This document shows, piece by piece, positions 45,796 through 56,502 of a DNA stretch of 64,000 nt. The stretch covers positions 530,818,291 through 530,882,290 of the forward strand of contig NC_081409.1 in NCBI RefSeq assembly GCF_030272615.1, read 5' to 3'. The notes under the pieces are model-generated. The model was not told where the DNA came from. It worked only from the letters and a program-made list of their open reading frames with translations, and did not search any database. Position numbers and translations under genes: made by a program. How positions within the stretch are numbered: position 1 is the first letter of the stretch; each line of letters starts with the position of its first letter. The stretch comes from Cryptomeria japonica. Lineage: Eukaryota > Streptophyta > Pinopsida > Cupressales > Cupressaceae.

Positions 45796-48700
45796 TCATG
45801 CAGCCTAAAGTTGAAACCGGTGAACGGTTTGCCCATAAGCGGTAAGGGAATCATATGGCATCTTGAAGCTGCTTATGAACATCTGCAAATCAGTTTGCAA
45901 TTTGTCTTTCTGAGAAAGCACATCATCATAGAATAGATGGGGTTGACATATCTTGCTGAGTAGTAGATTCCCCTCATCCAGAACATCTTTAATGTCCTTT
46001 TGTGCCTTCTGCAGATCAGACCAGAGCTCATTTAACTTTTTCACCAAGGCAGTGTTCAAAGCCTTTTGATGCTTCTTTTTGGCATTAGCTTCGACAGCAT
46101 CTTCCATGCATTGCACTTGGTCCTCTACAACTTTGCATAAGAGATTCAATTGAGCCAGAGAGGAATCAGTGCTAGGGAGGTTGGTACCGGGTATCAAACC
46201 GGTAAGAGTGTCTACCGTAGCTTGGATCACATCTTGCTCCTTCTTCCTCCTTATCACCTCCAAGCATTCTTGAGCAAGCTTAATTCTTTGCAACAACTCC
46301 GATTCATTTGCAGATTGGAGGTCAATGGGGCTAGTAATGTCAGCCAGTTTGGCTTGACTACCGGTTGCCTTTGGGGTCTCCACTTGAGTGCTCTATGCCG
46401 CTCCCTCCTTCTCTTTAGCCTTTAGCTTGTCCTCTTCTGCCTTCTTTTTCTCCTCTTCCTCTGTCTTCCTTTTCTCTTCTTCCTTCTTCTCCTCTTCTTT
46501 CCGCTTCTCTTTGTCTTCATCCTTCTTCTTCTTCTCCTCTTCCTGCTTCCTCTTCTCCTCTTCCTTTCTCTTCTCTTCTTCCTTTTTCTTCTCCTCTTCC
46601 TGTTTCTTTTCTTCTTCCTTCCATTTCTCTTCTTCTTCTCTTCCTCTTGTCTATTATTCTCCTCTTCTTTTCTCTTGTCCTCTTCCTATTTCCTATTTTC
46701 TTCTTCTTTTCTCTTTTCCTCTTCCTGTTTCCTCTTTTCTTCTTCTTTTCTCTTTTCCTCTTCCTGTTTCCTATTTTCTTCTTCTTCTACTTGTTTCTTC
46801 TTTTCTTCTTCCTGTTGCTTCTTCTCTTCCTTTGCCTATTTTTCCTATCCCACCACTTCTGTTGATGTACCCAGAGTAACATCTTCACCATTCAAGGCAT
46901 CAACATCAATGGGTTTCATTTGATCAATGAATAGTATTCCTTCACTGTCATACACCTCATCCAGTTTATTGATTTCTGATTCTTGCTCAACTTTCCTGTT
47001 GGCTTCTTCCACTTGGTGCAACCTTAGAGTGGACTAAGAAAGGGAGTGCGTATCTTTTACCACTCTCGAGACTTTTCCTTCTAGCAATAGGAGTCTCCTT
47101 ATTCTCATGAAGAAGAGGCCCTTATATCTTTCCACCACTTCGTAAAGTTTTGATTTAGGCACATCAGGAAAGTATTGTGCAAATACTTCCTCTCTTATTT
47201 CCTGTTCCTTCTCTATGGCAATGCGCCATTTGTTATCTAAAGAATTATATAAAGAATCAAGTGTCTCAGATTTAATTTCTGATGGCCACCGGTCATTAAT
47301 ACATAAATATTTAATGACTTTATGTTCAACTTCTTCCTTTTCATCATCATTAAAATCATCAAAGCACTCTTTCAAATCACCAAGCACTTTTCTTCTAATA
47401 TTATTAATATTTATTTGACAATGTGTCAAAGGTTTGTAGGAGGAAATATCAATATTTACCAGTGTAGATGTTGCTAGTTCATTGCTAGTTGTCTTTGTCT
47501 TTTTCCTCATTTGCCTAGCCTTCTTAGGCTATTCTTTAGACACAGTGTCCTCTGAGTCCAGTGTGTTTCCTTTTGTCTTTCGCTTTCTCTCAAACACTTT
47601 GGTGGGTGCGGCTTTCGATTTCTTCTTTGTTGGTGACCGCTTGGTCACTTTGGGACTTGCTGCAGTGACCAGTGCCGATACTGAAGGCACTGCCTTTCCC
47701 TTCTTTACTGAAGGTTCTTCAACTGGTGTAACCCTTTCCAAATAGGTGTCAGTTCTCTTTGCCTTTGGGTCAAGGGGTGAGGTGAGTAGGGTAGAGGCAT
47801 ACCCATCTAGCATGTCATACATTACCTCATATCCCATGGGTTCCACTTCTTCCTGTCTAGGCTCAACCACCTCCATTATGCACTCATCAACTTTGATGGT
47901 GAAGCAAATGTCATCTTCATATTTCTTGACAATATCACCTGATATTATCACTCTTTGGCTCATTTTGCATCTGAAATCATCAAAGTATTTGTTCAGAACT
48001 TCTGGATAATCGGTTCCAACCGCTTGAAGGCTTTCCTTGATTTTCTTTGTAACCGATTGGTTGGCAGACCACTGAATATCTCTGACTCTAGGGAAGTAAC
48101 CTTGGAAGTAGAAGAACAACCCAGCCAATAGTTGTCCAAACTTAAATCTCAAGGCATTGTCTTGTTTAATCAACCTTTGCATACAGGTGCATAAATCAAA
48201 TGATGCATCTTCCATGATCATCTTGTAGGCAGCATTTACCACTGCAACAAAGACAGAGTTGATCTTGCTAGCATAAAATGTCTGGTAACCTATTACCATG
48301 AAGGCATATTTAACCATATCGTCCTTGATGGGATTGATGGTCATTCCCCATTAGTCGCTCACTGAACCGGTGAGCTTGGTCATTTCAGTCTTGTTGATCT
48401 TCCTTAGGGCTGACACTTCACCGACATTACATAAACTAGTGACAACATGAATAGCTTTTGGTGTGATGTCATGTGTCCGCTCTAAGTACATTTTTTCATC
48501 GTGCACTCTGCTCAGAATGATGCAGATGTGATCATCTGAAAACTCTTCAAGGAAATAGACCGCATTATGAAGCTTCTTCTTTTCCAAGATGTTGAATTCT
48601 GGTTTGATCTTCTTGTCCTTTTTGCATAATAAGCTTAACTGAGAATGGATCATTAGAGATCCTAGGTCTTCAATTTTACAATCAATATAATCTGAAATAC

Positions 48701-48818
48701 CTTTCTCCACTATCACACCAGTGGGTATTTGAGATAGGGCATTATATTTTTCATTTCGTTGGATGAAATCTACTAAATCAACGGGTGCACTAGAACTAGA
48801 GTGCGATGTGGAAGCCAT
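45796..48818 (-). pseudogene. N1 long extra ORF with E/K-rich coiled coil, function unknown
   Basis: Starts MASTSHSSSSAPVDLVDFIQ at 48818. One frame runs to 47034 with in-frame stops only at 48351 and 47529. The N-terminal 300 residues (LCNVGEVSALRKINKTEM, then MTINPIKDDMVKYAFMVIGY, then FKFGQLLAGLFFYFQGYFP) look like a folded domain; I do not recognise it firmly. A basic segment (KVTKRSPTKKKSKAAPTK) follows. After a frameshift, a long E/K/R/Q run (about 46430-46850) and a helical C-terminus (LQSANESELLQRIKLAQECL) continue to near 45800. The position matches the extra or env-like ORF of Sireviruses. No signal peptide or clear membrane anchor. Confidence 0.62.
46430..46850. repeat. Polypyrimidine/polypurine minisatellite in the N1 ORF
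   Basis: About 420 bases nearly free of A and G on the plus strand, built from variants of TTCCTCTTCTTTCTC. On the minus strand it encodes Glu/Lys/Arg/Gln repeats (EEKRKQEEEK type). The strong strand asymmetry could form triplex DNA. Confidence 0.88.
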
Positions 48819-49258
48819 GATAAGTAGAGAAATTTAAAAAATACCTTCGTAAATCAAAACTTAGGGCTTGCAAATTCCACTTCGTCACACACTCCTTTGG
48901 TTTCTGAAATATCGCTTTGTGTTCTACACTTGACCGACTGATATTAGCTTCTAATTCTTCTTCAAGGTTTTGAAAATTATTCGAATCTCAATCCAAATCA
49001 CTTTTCATCGCTCAACACTTAAAAAATTCTTCGCTTGAGAACTGATAAGTGAAAAATGACTTGAAAAATCCTTTTAAATAAGTTCTTCACCTACCATAAT
49101 AAATGCTCCACTATTAGGGTGTAAACCCTAATTTATCTTTTACCATTTCTGGTCTTCTGCCAGTTGATAGGTATCACATACCAGTTAAGGTATTTTACCG
49201 GTGATGACTAGGGGTTTGAAGCATTTCACCGTTTTCTCCCCCTAAGCTTTTCTGATGC
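48819..49258. other. N1 interval between gag and extra ORF
   Basis: 440 bases with no pol sequence. Reverse strand GCTTAGGGGGAGAAAA at 49232-49247 looks like a polypurine tract and lies right after the gag stop. pol is missing exactly here. Confidence 0.65.
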
Positions 49259-50580
49259 TTAGTTTGTCAGTTCAGTGACTTCCACACTAGGTGCAGAAAC
49301 TGGTTCTTCTTGAATCACTTCTTCTGGCTTCTTTTTCCACGCTTTCTTCATATCCACTTGAACAATTTCAACATCAATCTTTCCTTCTGGAGTGAATGGT
49401 ATATTATCCGATATATTCTTTCTCATCCTATAGAATCTTGTTGTATGATCGGGTTTGTTGCAATGATAGAAAACCATTCCAAGTGCTCTCCAAGGTCCAT
49501 TGTTCATGTTTCCATTCTTCCTTCTACATGTTGCAACAATGTGACCACTATCATGACAGATCAAATAGGTTTCTCTCCATCTGGTTGTTGCTTGATAGCC
49601 ACTGCTTCTTAACTAATGATTATAGGTATTAAACTGGTTTGGGTTCTGGTTCCTAGAGGGTTTAGGAAAAACTCCTTGACTCCTTTGAGGATAGCTTTCG
49701 GTGTTGTGCATGATAGACCTGCATTCAAATGCTCTATGCCCAAACTTGTTGCATGCATAACAATTACCATTGAATCTATTGGGTCTAGGCTTATCATTTA
49801 GAAAATAAGGAAAATTATTGTGAGCCTTACTTCTACATACATTAGCAGTGTGTTCTTCCTTGAGATAATTAAAGCAAACAGGTTTGAACTTTTGCTTACC
49901 TTTATCCTTTGGTGCCGGTTGCTTCTTTGATGCTCCATCTTTTGTTCCAGAGGTCTCACCTTCCTCATATTCAGAGAAACCAAGTCCATTAGTATTCTTT
50001 ATAGGTTTAGTTGATTCAAGCTTTTGCTCTAGCTTAACAAAGCTCTAATTGAATTTGGAAAGTATTTCCTTTGACTTAGTGAGTTCTTTGGAAATATCAA
50101 CATTGGATTCCTTTAAGGTTGCATTCTTAGAAACAACCATGTGTAGTTCACCTTGCATTTCTTCCTTTTCCACTTTACTTTCATGAAGATGAGCGGTAAG
50201 TGCACTGATCTCTTGCTTCAGCTTGGAGATCTCGTGATCTTTGTCTATTACCAGATCTTCAGCTTTCCTCTAATTCTCAAGCTCTTGACACATTCTGATA
50301 GTTAGTCCTTCAAGTTCCCTTCTTAGGTTGGCATTGGACTCATTTAGTTTTTCAACTTCTTGAACTAGGGCTTCCATGTCCACTTCATCAAAAGAACTGT
50401 TTTCAGTTAGCTCCATTAGTTTTTCAGCGTGCTCTCTTCTTTTTTCCTGAGAGGCCTTATATTTGACTTTAAGTTCATCATAGGCTTACTTAGTCTGAGT
50501 GAGTTGATGAGTAAGCTCCCTCACAATGTATTCTCCCATATCTCTTTCCAAGTGGTTAGACTTATAGAAAGGTTGGCTCT
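49259..50580 (-). pseudogene. gag: N1 gag: coiled coil plus zinc knuckles
   Basis: The frame begins close to the primer site. MGEYIVRELTHQL (near 50540) is a possible start. A long coiled coil follows (EVEKLNESNANLRRELEGL, then EISALTAHLHESKVEKEEM), and then a basic linker. Zinc knuckles in order: CFNYLKEEHTANVC (second Cys lost), CYACNKFGHRAFEC (intact CX2CX4HX4C), ICHDSGHIVATC and YHCNKPDHTTRFY (both degenerate). It ends SVEVTELTN, TAG region at 49259. Stops near 50487, 50270, 50047 and 49613 break it. The usual N-terminal capsid domain is absent. Confidence 0.8.
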
Positions 50581-50589
50581 GATACCAAT
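50577..50589 (-). other. N1 primer-binding site
   Basis: Reverse strand TGGTATCAGAGCC, initiator-Met type, one or two bases from the 5' LTR. Confidence 0.88.
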
Positions 50590-51751
50590 TGATGAATACT
50601 AAGAGGGGGGGGTGAATTAGTATACCAAAAAATACTCAACTCAAACACTTTAATAGTCTAGCAGTAAACCAATTAACACACATACAAACTAGATAGCAAA
50701 TAAGGCATTCACCCATAGAAGCACAATCACCATAATATAGGAGATTTTGACATGGAAACCCAAATAGGAAAAACCATGATGAGATGAAACTCACAAGTAA
50801 CTATCTCCAGAATAGTAACCAGACCAGTTAAGGTCAGACCGCTTAAGGTCATACAATGTTCTTTACCAGAATAGATCCTGTTAGGAATCTCAATCTTTGT
50901 TAGGAGATAAGTCCGATCAAAGACTACCTTGTGAGAGGATTTCAGATCCACAGTTGTGAACCACCTTGTTAGAGGATTTACAAAGGCTTTGCAAAGCCTA
51001 CCTAGTTAAAGGTTTCAGACTTGTCGAAGATGTGAGTAATCAACAAGTGAGTGATCTAAATATTAGCATGGTATGCTTGGTTAGATCCCTGATAGCTCAT
51101 TATTAATGCATTTCAGCATTACTTCAGTCTTCAATATCTCCACACTCTATTTCTTCACACAAACCTATCCTTCTTTTGTTTTCGTACATGCAAAAACCTC
51201 AACAATCACCTTGAACCTTAACGACTTGTAAAACCCTAGACATGATGTCCTTAAAAGGAATCTAATTTCATGTCAGTCCAATAGGATTACATTGCATGTT
51301 CCTAGGTTTAGTGTATCTAGACACATTTGGTAACATGCGTCAAAGTGTCGATGGATGGTAACTCATCACAAAAATATACCAGTTGGTAACTCATCACAAA
51401 GTATTACTGGTTTATACAACTTTACCGATTACCAATTGGTAACTCAAAGTAATACCGGTTTAATTATTAAACAGATTACCGGTTGACAAAAATGAAGACT
51501 GAGAAAATGATAACTGCCACTTTTAGTTCCTTTGCTTCATTCTGCTTGAGATCCTCGAACCACTTGAGGTCTTCATGTCACTTGAAATCGGTAAACACTT
51601 TCTGCAAAACACCGGTAGTCTAAAGACTACAACATAATACTGGTTTGAAACAAATACCAATTGAGCATAATTCATACATTCAAAAAGTGATCTCATAGCA
51701 AGTATGTGTCCATCAATGACAATCACAACATAATCATCAAAAATGCCAACA
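50590..51751 (-). repeat. N1 5' LTR
   Basis: 1,162 bp. Compared with the 3' copy it lacks some short stretches (for example near 50660 and 51340) and has scattered substitutions. Confidence 0.94.
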
Positions 51752-51756
51752 ATCAA

Positions 51757-52300
51757 TACCCTCAACCTACAAGAAACCCTTTGTAGCAAGACAGGCTTTG
51801 TACTTATCAATGGAAGCATCAGTAGCATACTTAGTGTGATACAACCAACGACACCTAACCATCTTTCTGCCCTTAGGAAGAGGACATAGATCCCAAGTAT
51901 GATTCCTTGTCAAAGAAGAATACTCCTCCACCATAGCACAATCCCACTCAGTGTATCCTATAGCCTCTAAAAACCTCTGAGGATCATCTAAAATGGCATG
52001 AATCAAAAGACTAGAACCCACAGTATGAGAATGGGTGCAATGAGTATCTGAAGGATCACCGGCCAGAGAACCTGCCACCTCAATAGTAAGGCGAGCCCAC
52101 TTGGGCATCTAAGGTGGAGCAGGTGGATCATCAAAACCATCATCAAAATCATCCTCAAAAAATCTAGAAGAGATGTAGTGGGAGGAGTAGGCAAAGGAGT
52201 AGACACTGGAGTTAGGATATCCACTGTGGGAAGGCACTCATCAAACTGATCATCCCATTGAAACAGGACCTCTCTGGAATCAAGATCAAACAACCTATAT
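51757..52300 (-). pseudogene. pol: C1 reverse transcriptase, 5' part, and linker
   Basis: AMVEEYSSLTRNHTWDLCPL, PKGRKMVRCRWLYHTKYATD and IDKYKACLATKGFL (51767-52000) are the start of copia RT. The frame stops at a TAG and is cut by N1 at VEGI; it resumes at 44061. Upstream is a Pro/Ser/Thr-rich linker with DPSDTHCTHSH. Confidence 0.9.
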
Positions 52301-53380
52301 GCCTTAAAATCCTCACAGTAGCCAACAAAAATGAGGGGTCAACTCTTCCACTCCATGGCTTTCCTCTGAGAATGAAGGATAAAAGCCCACGCCTCACTGC
52401 CAAATACTCAAAAAAAAGAAACATCAGGTTTGTCATGAGACCAAGCCTCCTCAAGAGTCATATGTCGAATAGCCTTGTGAGGCATTTGATTCTAAATATA
52501 GTTGGCACAATTGACTGCCTCAGCCCAAAAAGATGAATCCATGGACCTAGAGTGAATCATACAATTCTCCATCTCCCGTAAAGTTTTGTTCTTACATTCA
52601 ACAACACCATTCTCCTGAGGGGTGTAGGGAATAGTAAAACTAACGCTTCAAACCATGCTCAGTGCAAAAATCTCTGAAAGCTTGATTCACATACTCCCCC
52701 CCATTATCTATTCATATCCACTAAATAGAATAACTTGATGACTTCTCTACAAATATCTTGAAGATTAGAAATGAATCAAAGACATCAGACTTGTACTCAA
52801 GAAAGTACACCCATGTGCATCTGGAGAAGTCATCAATAAAAGTGAGTAGATACTTGGACCTAGAAAAAGGAGTGGGAAAGGACATGAGATCACTATGAAT
52901 CAACTCCAAGGGTACCAAAGAACAAGAAGCTCTTCCCTTTGGAAAGGGATCTCTGTGATGCTTGCCAAGCACACAACCATGACAAACACCATCAGTGTAG
53001 GAAATCTGTGGGATTCCAAGAACAAGTGTCTATGTACTCATCTGCTGAAGATATCTGTAATTGACATGGCCCAAGTGCTCATGCCAAATCTTACTCACTA
53101 AATTTGCATGTGCTATAAGGGATGAACATGCACCCACATAGGGCTCAAATCCATCAAATTTGTATAGATGAAATGCAGTATCAACACTCCCAGTAGCCAA
53201 AACCAAATCAGAGTCATGGAGGTCCCGAATAACCACATCATGTGGTGAGAACTCAGTTGTCTTACCAGAGCCAAAATGGCAAATCTGATAAATGGATAGG
53301 AGGTTCATCGAGATGTCAGGGACAACCATAACATCCTACAGAGTACCCCCATCCAAAGAGACATAATCAAAACCCAAGAC
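52301..53380 (-). pseudogene. pol: C1 integrase
   Basis: The pre-integrase part reads DISMNLLSIYQICHFGSGKT, LVSKIWHEHLGHVNYRYLQQ and GVCHGCVLGKHH. Core: LELIHSDLMSFPTPFSRSKY (Asp), LTFIDDFSRCTWVYFLEYKS, IDNGGEYVNQAFRDF (Asp and the DNGGEY motif at 52691-52708). The C-terminal part (ILRHIGCLILIPERSCF frame and neighbours) is shifted several times. Confidence 0.88.
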
Positions 53381-53600
53381 TAAAAGCTGAACTGAGTCAC
53401 CCACTGCAATCTATGAAGTACCACAAGAGGCAAGAGAAGTAACCAACTGCTGAGTGTGAGTCATATGGTGAGAAGCACCAGAATCTAGTATCCATGTGGA
53501 CCCATAGGTCGAAGCTCGTGCAGTGAGAGCATGACCTTTCCCTATGGAAGGAGAAGATGCCTAAGCTGAGGAGATGTGATGCTGCTGTATGGCTTCCTCT
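53381..53600 (-). pseudogene. pol: C1 protease
   Basis: STWILDSGASHHMTHTQQL: active site DSGASHHM at 53462-53485, preceded by ALTARASTYG. IAVGDS and DYVSLDGGTL follow toward 53340. Confidence 0.88.
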
Positions 53601-54418
53601 AAAGCCTCTAAACATTTCTAACACCTCGAAACTGGATGTCCTTCCTTGCCACAAAAACTACAAGTGTCTCCTGATTTCTTCTTAGTCTTGGAGGAAGACT
53701 CAACAAACTGTGAAGATTTCCCATGTTTCGAAGGAAATGGTGGTTTAGAATCAAACTTAGGAGCAGGATTGGAGGGATGCTCACTACCTACAAAAGGCTT
53801 CTTTGGATTCAGTTTCTCCTTTGGTTTCTCCTTAGAGGATTGAGCAACCAATGCTTTATTCTTGGATCTTGAAAGCATATCCAGCTGAGAAAGATGAGAC
53901 TTCTCAGGATACAAATGCTCACAAAAAACATCAAAGGTAGGCATGTTGAAACAAGCACCCAAGCCATCCATGGTGGAGTAGAAAGAAGAGGCAAAAAACT
54001 AAAAATGACCCCAAAGCTTCAAAAGAATTAAGCGAATGCACTCTATGTCTGTCTTGATCTTGCCACATCCCTAAAGAACAAATCTAGTAGTCTTGAACTT
54101 GTCCAAAAAATCCTCAATGGTGGGAAAGGAATCAAGTGACAAGGAAACCAAATCTGCCTCAATCTGTAATGTCTGAATCTCATTAACCCTCCCAAAGAGA
54201 GACTCAAACTTCAACCACATAGCCTGAGGAGTGAGAAAATCATCAAGGTGAAACATAAGACTGTCAAAGACATGCAAAGAGGGAAAACCCATGGCCTCAT
54301 CCATCTTGTTCCTATGTTGAAGAAGCTCATAAGGACGCTGCAATATAGGCTAAACCTCATCCAAACAAGACCACAACTTGTCATCACTATTTAAAAAATG
54401 GATATTCTTGTTCCATAA
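53601..54418 (-). pseudogene. gag: C1 gag, main part
   Basis: After X1: NKNIHFLNSDDKLWSCLDEV, a TAG for Gln, LQRPYELLQHRNKMDEAMGF, TPQAMWLKFESLFGRVNEIQ, TIEDFLDKFKTTRFVL, then FNMPTFDVFCEHLYPEKSHL, a Lys/Pro/Ser-rich region and the zinc knuckle CSFCGKEGHPVSRC (about 53621-53662, intact CX2CX4HX4C). Confidence 0.9.
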
Positions 54419-54947
54419 TTGGCTAAAAGTCTACTAAAATTTTGAGTCTAGTGTGGCCTTGTTGCCTCTAATTATCTTATGATAGATGAGGGTTTAAGGT
54501 TTGAGTTCTAACCCTTCTAGTTTTTTGAGAAAAAACCTTATCATGTTCTAAATCCGTGTTACTTTTGCCACTTAAAAAAGGGTTGGTCTATCATGAAAAG
54601 TGTCCCCCCTTCTTATTTCTCCCTAGGTGGGTCTAGCAGTGCTTTATTTTCTCTAAGCCTTTCCTAAAGTTCTTAAATTTTAATCGGGCTTCATAGCCAT
54701 CACGCGGGTTCTTTTTAATCTAATGACGCACGTGAATTCATAGTACAAAGACACCCGTGAGTTACCGTTCATGAAATAGCGAAAGGCGGAGGTGGGTCCG
54801 GCATCCAAGTTTTAACTAAGGTAAAGATCAATTAGGTTCCTTTTGATCAGACGGCTCACGCTACTTTGCAAGGTAAAGGTGCACGGGTTTTAGGCTTCAC
54901 GAAATGGCGAAAAGGAAATTTGATCCACAAGGTAGTAAGGATTGAGG

Positions 54948-55463
54948 ATGCCTAGGGAGGTGGACCTAGGACTTATATGTGTATCTTATGATGAGGTAGG
55001 GGCTGACCCCATTATCAAATCCACTTGTGACTTGACAAAGGATCTGACAAAACTAGCAGCAGGAAGAGATAATGCAGAAAAGAAGATCAATTTGTATAAA
55101 AAGGAATACATTGAACATAAATTTGAATTATTTCCCAAGGGTTTTTCCAGTCCAGCTCAATTGAAGGACAAACAAGTATGGCTTAATGAATTAGGAGCCA
55201 ACCTATCATTAAGGGTAAAGGGAATCATTAACATAGATGATACTTCTCTATTTGTCAGAATAATTGAGGAAATAGAGAAAATAAAATCACACTATTGCTT
55301 TCTAAACTCATAAGTAAATAAAATGAGAAACTCTTGGAAGAAATTGGCCAAGATAAAAGGGAAAGTTATTAACTTCTCATGGCCTGCTGATGACATGTAC
55401 GAGGAGTGGACAAGAAAGTATGTCGTGCCGGATGCAGAGGTTCAAGAAGAAGCTGTGGAGTGA
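54948..55463 (+). pseudogene. Unrecognised 172-codon ORF inside X1
   Basis: From ATG at 54948: MPREVDLGLICVSYDEVGAD, then DPIIKSTCDLTKDLTKLAAG, a basic helical stretch AEKKINLYKKEYIEHKFELF, PKGFSSPAQLKDKQVWLNEL, LRVKGIINIDDTSLFVRIIE and CFLNS. A single TAA (55311-55313) interrupts it. The same frame goes on through INFSWPADDMYEEWTRKYVV to TGA at 55461-55463. An alternative upstream ATG (MAKRKFDPQGSKD, 54904) is in another frame. It is soluble, charged and without a known motif. It has far fewer lesions than neighbouring transposon genes. I do not know its function. Confidence 0.55.
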
Positions 55464-56410
55464 CAAAGTGCAAAAAGGGGTCATTTGAAAATGAAAAGGA
55501 CTTGTAACTTCTTCTTGAAACAAGAAGATTGTTGTAACAAACTTTTTGGAAAAGGTCTGAAGCTTGTATGCATCCATACTATTATAAATGGATACCAGGA
55601 CTAGTAAAAGGGGGATCACAAGAATTTTGTAAGGAAACTCTGTAGAAATATATCTGGGTTTTTGTAGTTATTACAAAGAATACTTTGAGTTATGTAAGAT
55701 TTTTTCAAAATGAATATCAATATACAGATCAGAAATTTTCGAGCCTAAACCTATGTTGTCTTCGGGTGTGATTTCAGTAATTTACTAGTTTCATTTGAGT
55801 AATTTAGGGTTATTCAACTGAAAATGGATTGTAATGTAATCTTTATGGATATGTTTCTTAGCTTTTCTCTTCAGGAAAGGAATTAAATATGCATGAAATA
55901 TCTTTGTCAGTAGGTTATTTTGTTTGAAGCTTTAAATTTGATAAACACTGTTTAGTTTAACAAGAACTCTTATATATGTCAGGCATGTATGGGGTTAATA
56001 GAAGCCGGAGTGATGAGATGTATGGGGATGTTTAAATGTGAAATCCTTGCTTAATTTTAGATGACTCTATAGCCTGGATAAGGCACTGGTATCAGTTGTA
56101 GTTTTCTTTCTACATCTCTTGAGGATCAATACTAAAAATGAGCATGTTTTCTTTTATTATTTCAGTTTATGTTGAGGCAATAAAATCCACTGGTTTTTGG
56201 ACACTGGTTTACTGTGGATCTTGTGTAAAAGTGTGAAATTATTCAAAAAAGGTATACCCGCCTGAACTTTGGATAAGTTCAAAGTGTAGAAGGTTCTTGA
56301 AACCTTGTCATATGTTACTCTAAGGTTCTTTTTTCCTTGATCTCTTCATTTGCAGACATAGTTATTCATTTTCTCATAGGGTATAGGAGGGAATTAGAAT
56401 TTGAGACTAA
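55464..56410. other. X1 sequence after the ORF
   Basis: Non-coding. ACTATTATAAATGG at about 55579 resembles a TATA box. AATGAATATC near 55710 might be a polyadenylation-like signal. No second copy of any part was found in the window. Confidence 0.45.
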
Positions 56411-56502
56411 CACAACCCTCATGTCTGAAGAAGCCTCATGATGTGGGGCTTCCAGGTGTGATAGTTGTGTGAAGTCAACAACTCAACTGAAGGATCTGCC
56501 AT
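56411..56502 (-). pseudogene. gag: C1 gag N-terminus
   Basis: Starts at ATG 56502: MADPSVELLTSHNYHTWKPH and then IMRLLQT, with a TGA for Arg, then GL. It is a typical copia gag start, separated from the rest by X1. Confidence 0.85.

Larger units (their letters stand above)
44062..51751 (-). mobile_element. N1: pol-less copia-type LTR retrotransposon with gag and an extra ORF
   Basis: LTRs are 44062-45245 (3', 1,184 bp) and 50590-51751 (5', 1,162 bp), running in plus orientation from TGATGAATRCTAAGAGGGG to ATGCCAACA. Perfect TSD ATCAA at 44057-44061 and 51752-51756. Reverse-strand TGGTATCAGAGCC (50577-50589) is the primer site; AAAGGGGGAGAT (45246-45257) is the polypurine tract, identical in form to Sirevirus tracts. 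The 5.3-kb interior encodes a zinc-knuckle gag (49259-50589) and a long ORF (45796-48818) but no protease, RT or integrase. Mobilisation by an autonomous relative is inferred. Confidence 0.92.
54419..56410 (+). mobile_element. X1: 2-kb insert in C1 gag, class unknown
   Basis: Removing it rejoins RGL with WNKNIHFL of C1 gag. The flanks are CATAA (54414-54418) and CACAA (56411-56415), a 5-bp duplication with one C-to-T change. Ends are TTGGCTAAAAG and GAGACTAA; they are not the TG...CA of an LTR and no good inverted repeat is seen. It carries an unrecognised ORF on the strand opposite to C1. It could be a captured gene segment, a non-autonomous element or an LTR with decayed ends. Confidence 0.6.

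Noticed and set aside
46388-46923. Plus-strand Ser/Phe-rich frames that look like membrane proteins
   Set aside because: They are complements of the E/K-rich minisatellite of the N1 ORF.
54413-56416. X1 as an intron of C1 gag
   Set aside because: Boundaries that restore the gag frame do not fall on GT-AG, and a 5-bp duplication explains the junction better.
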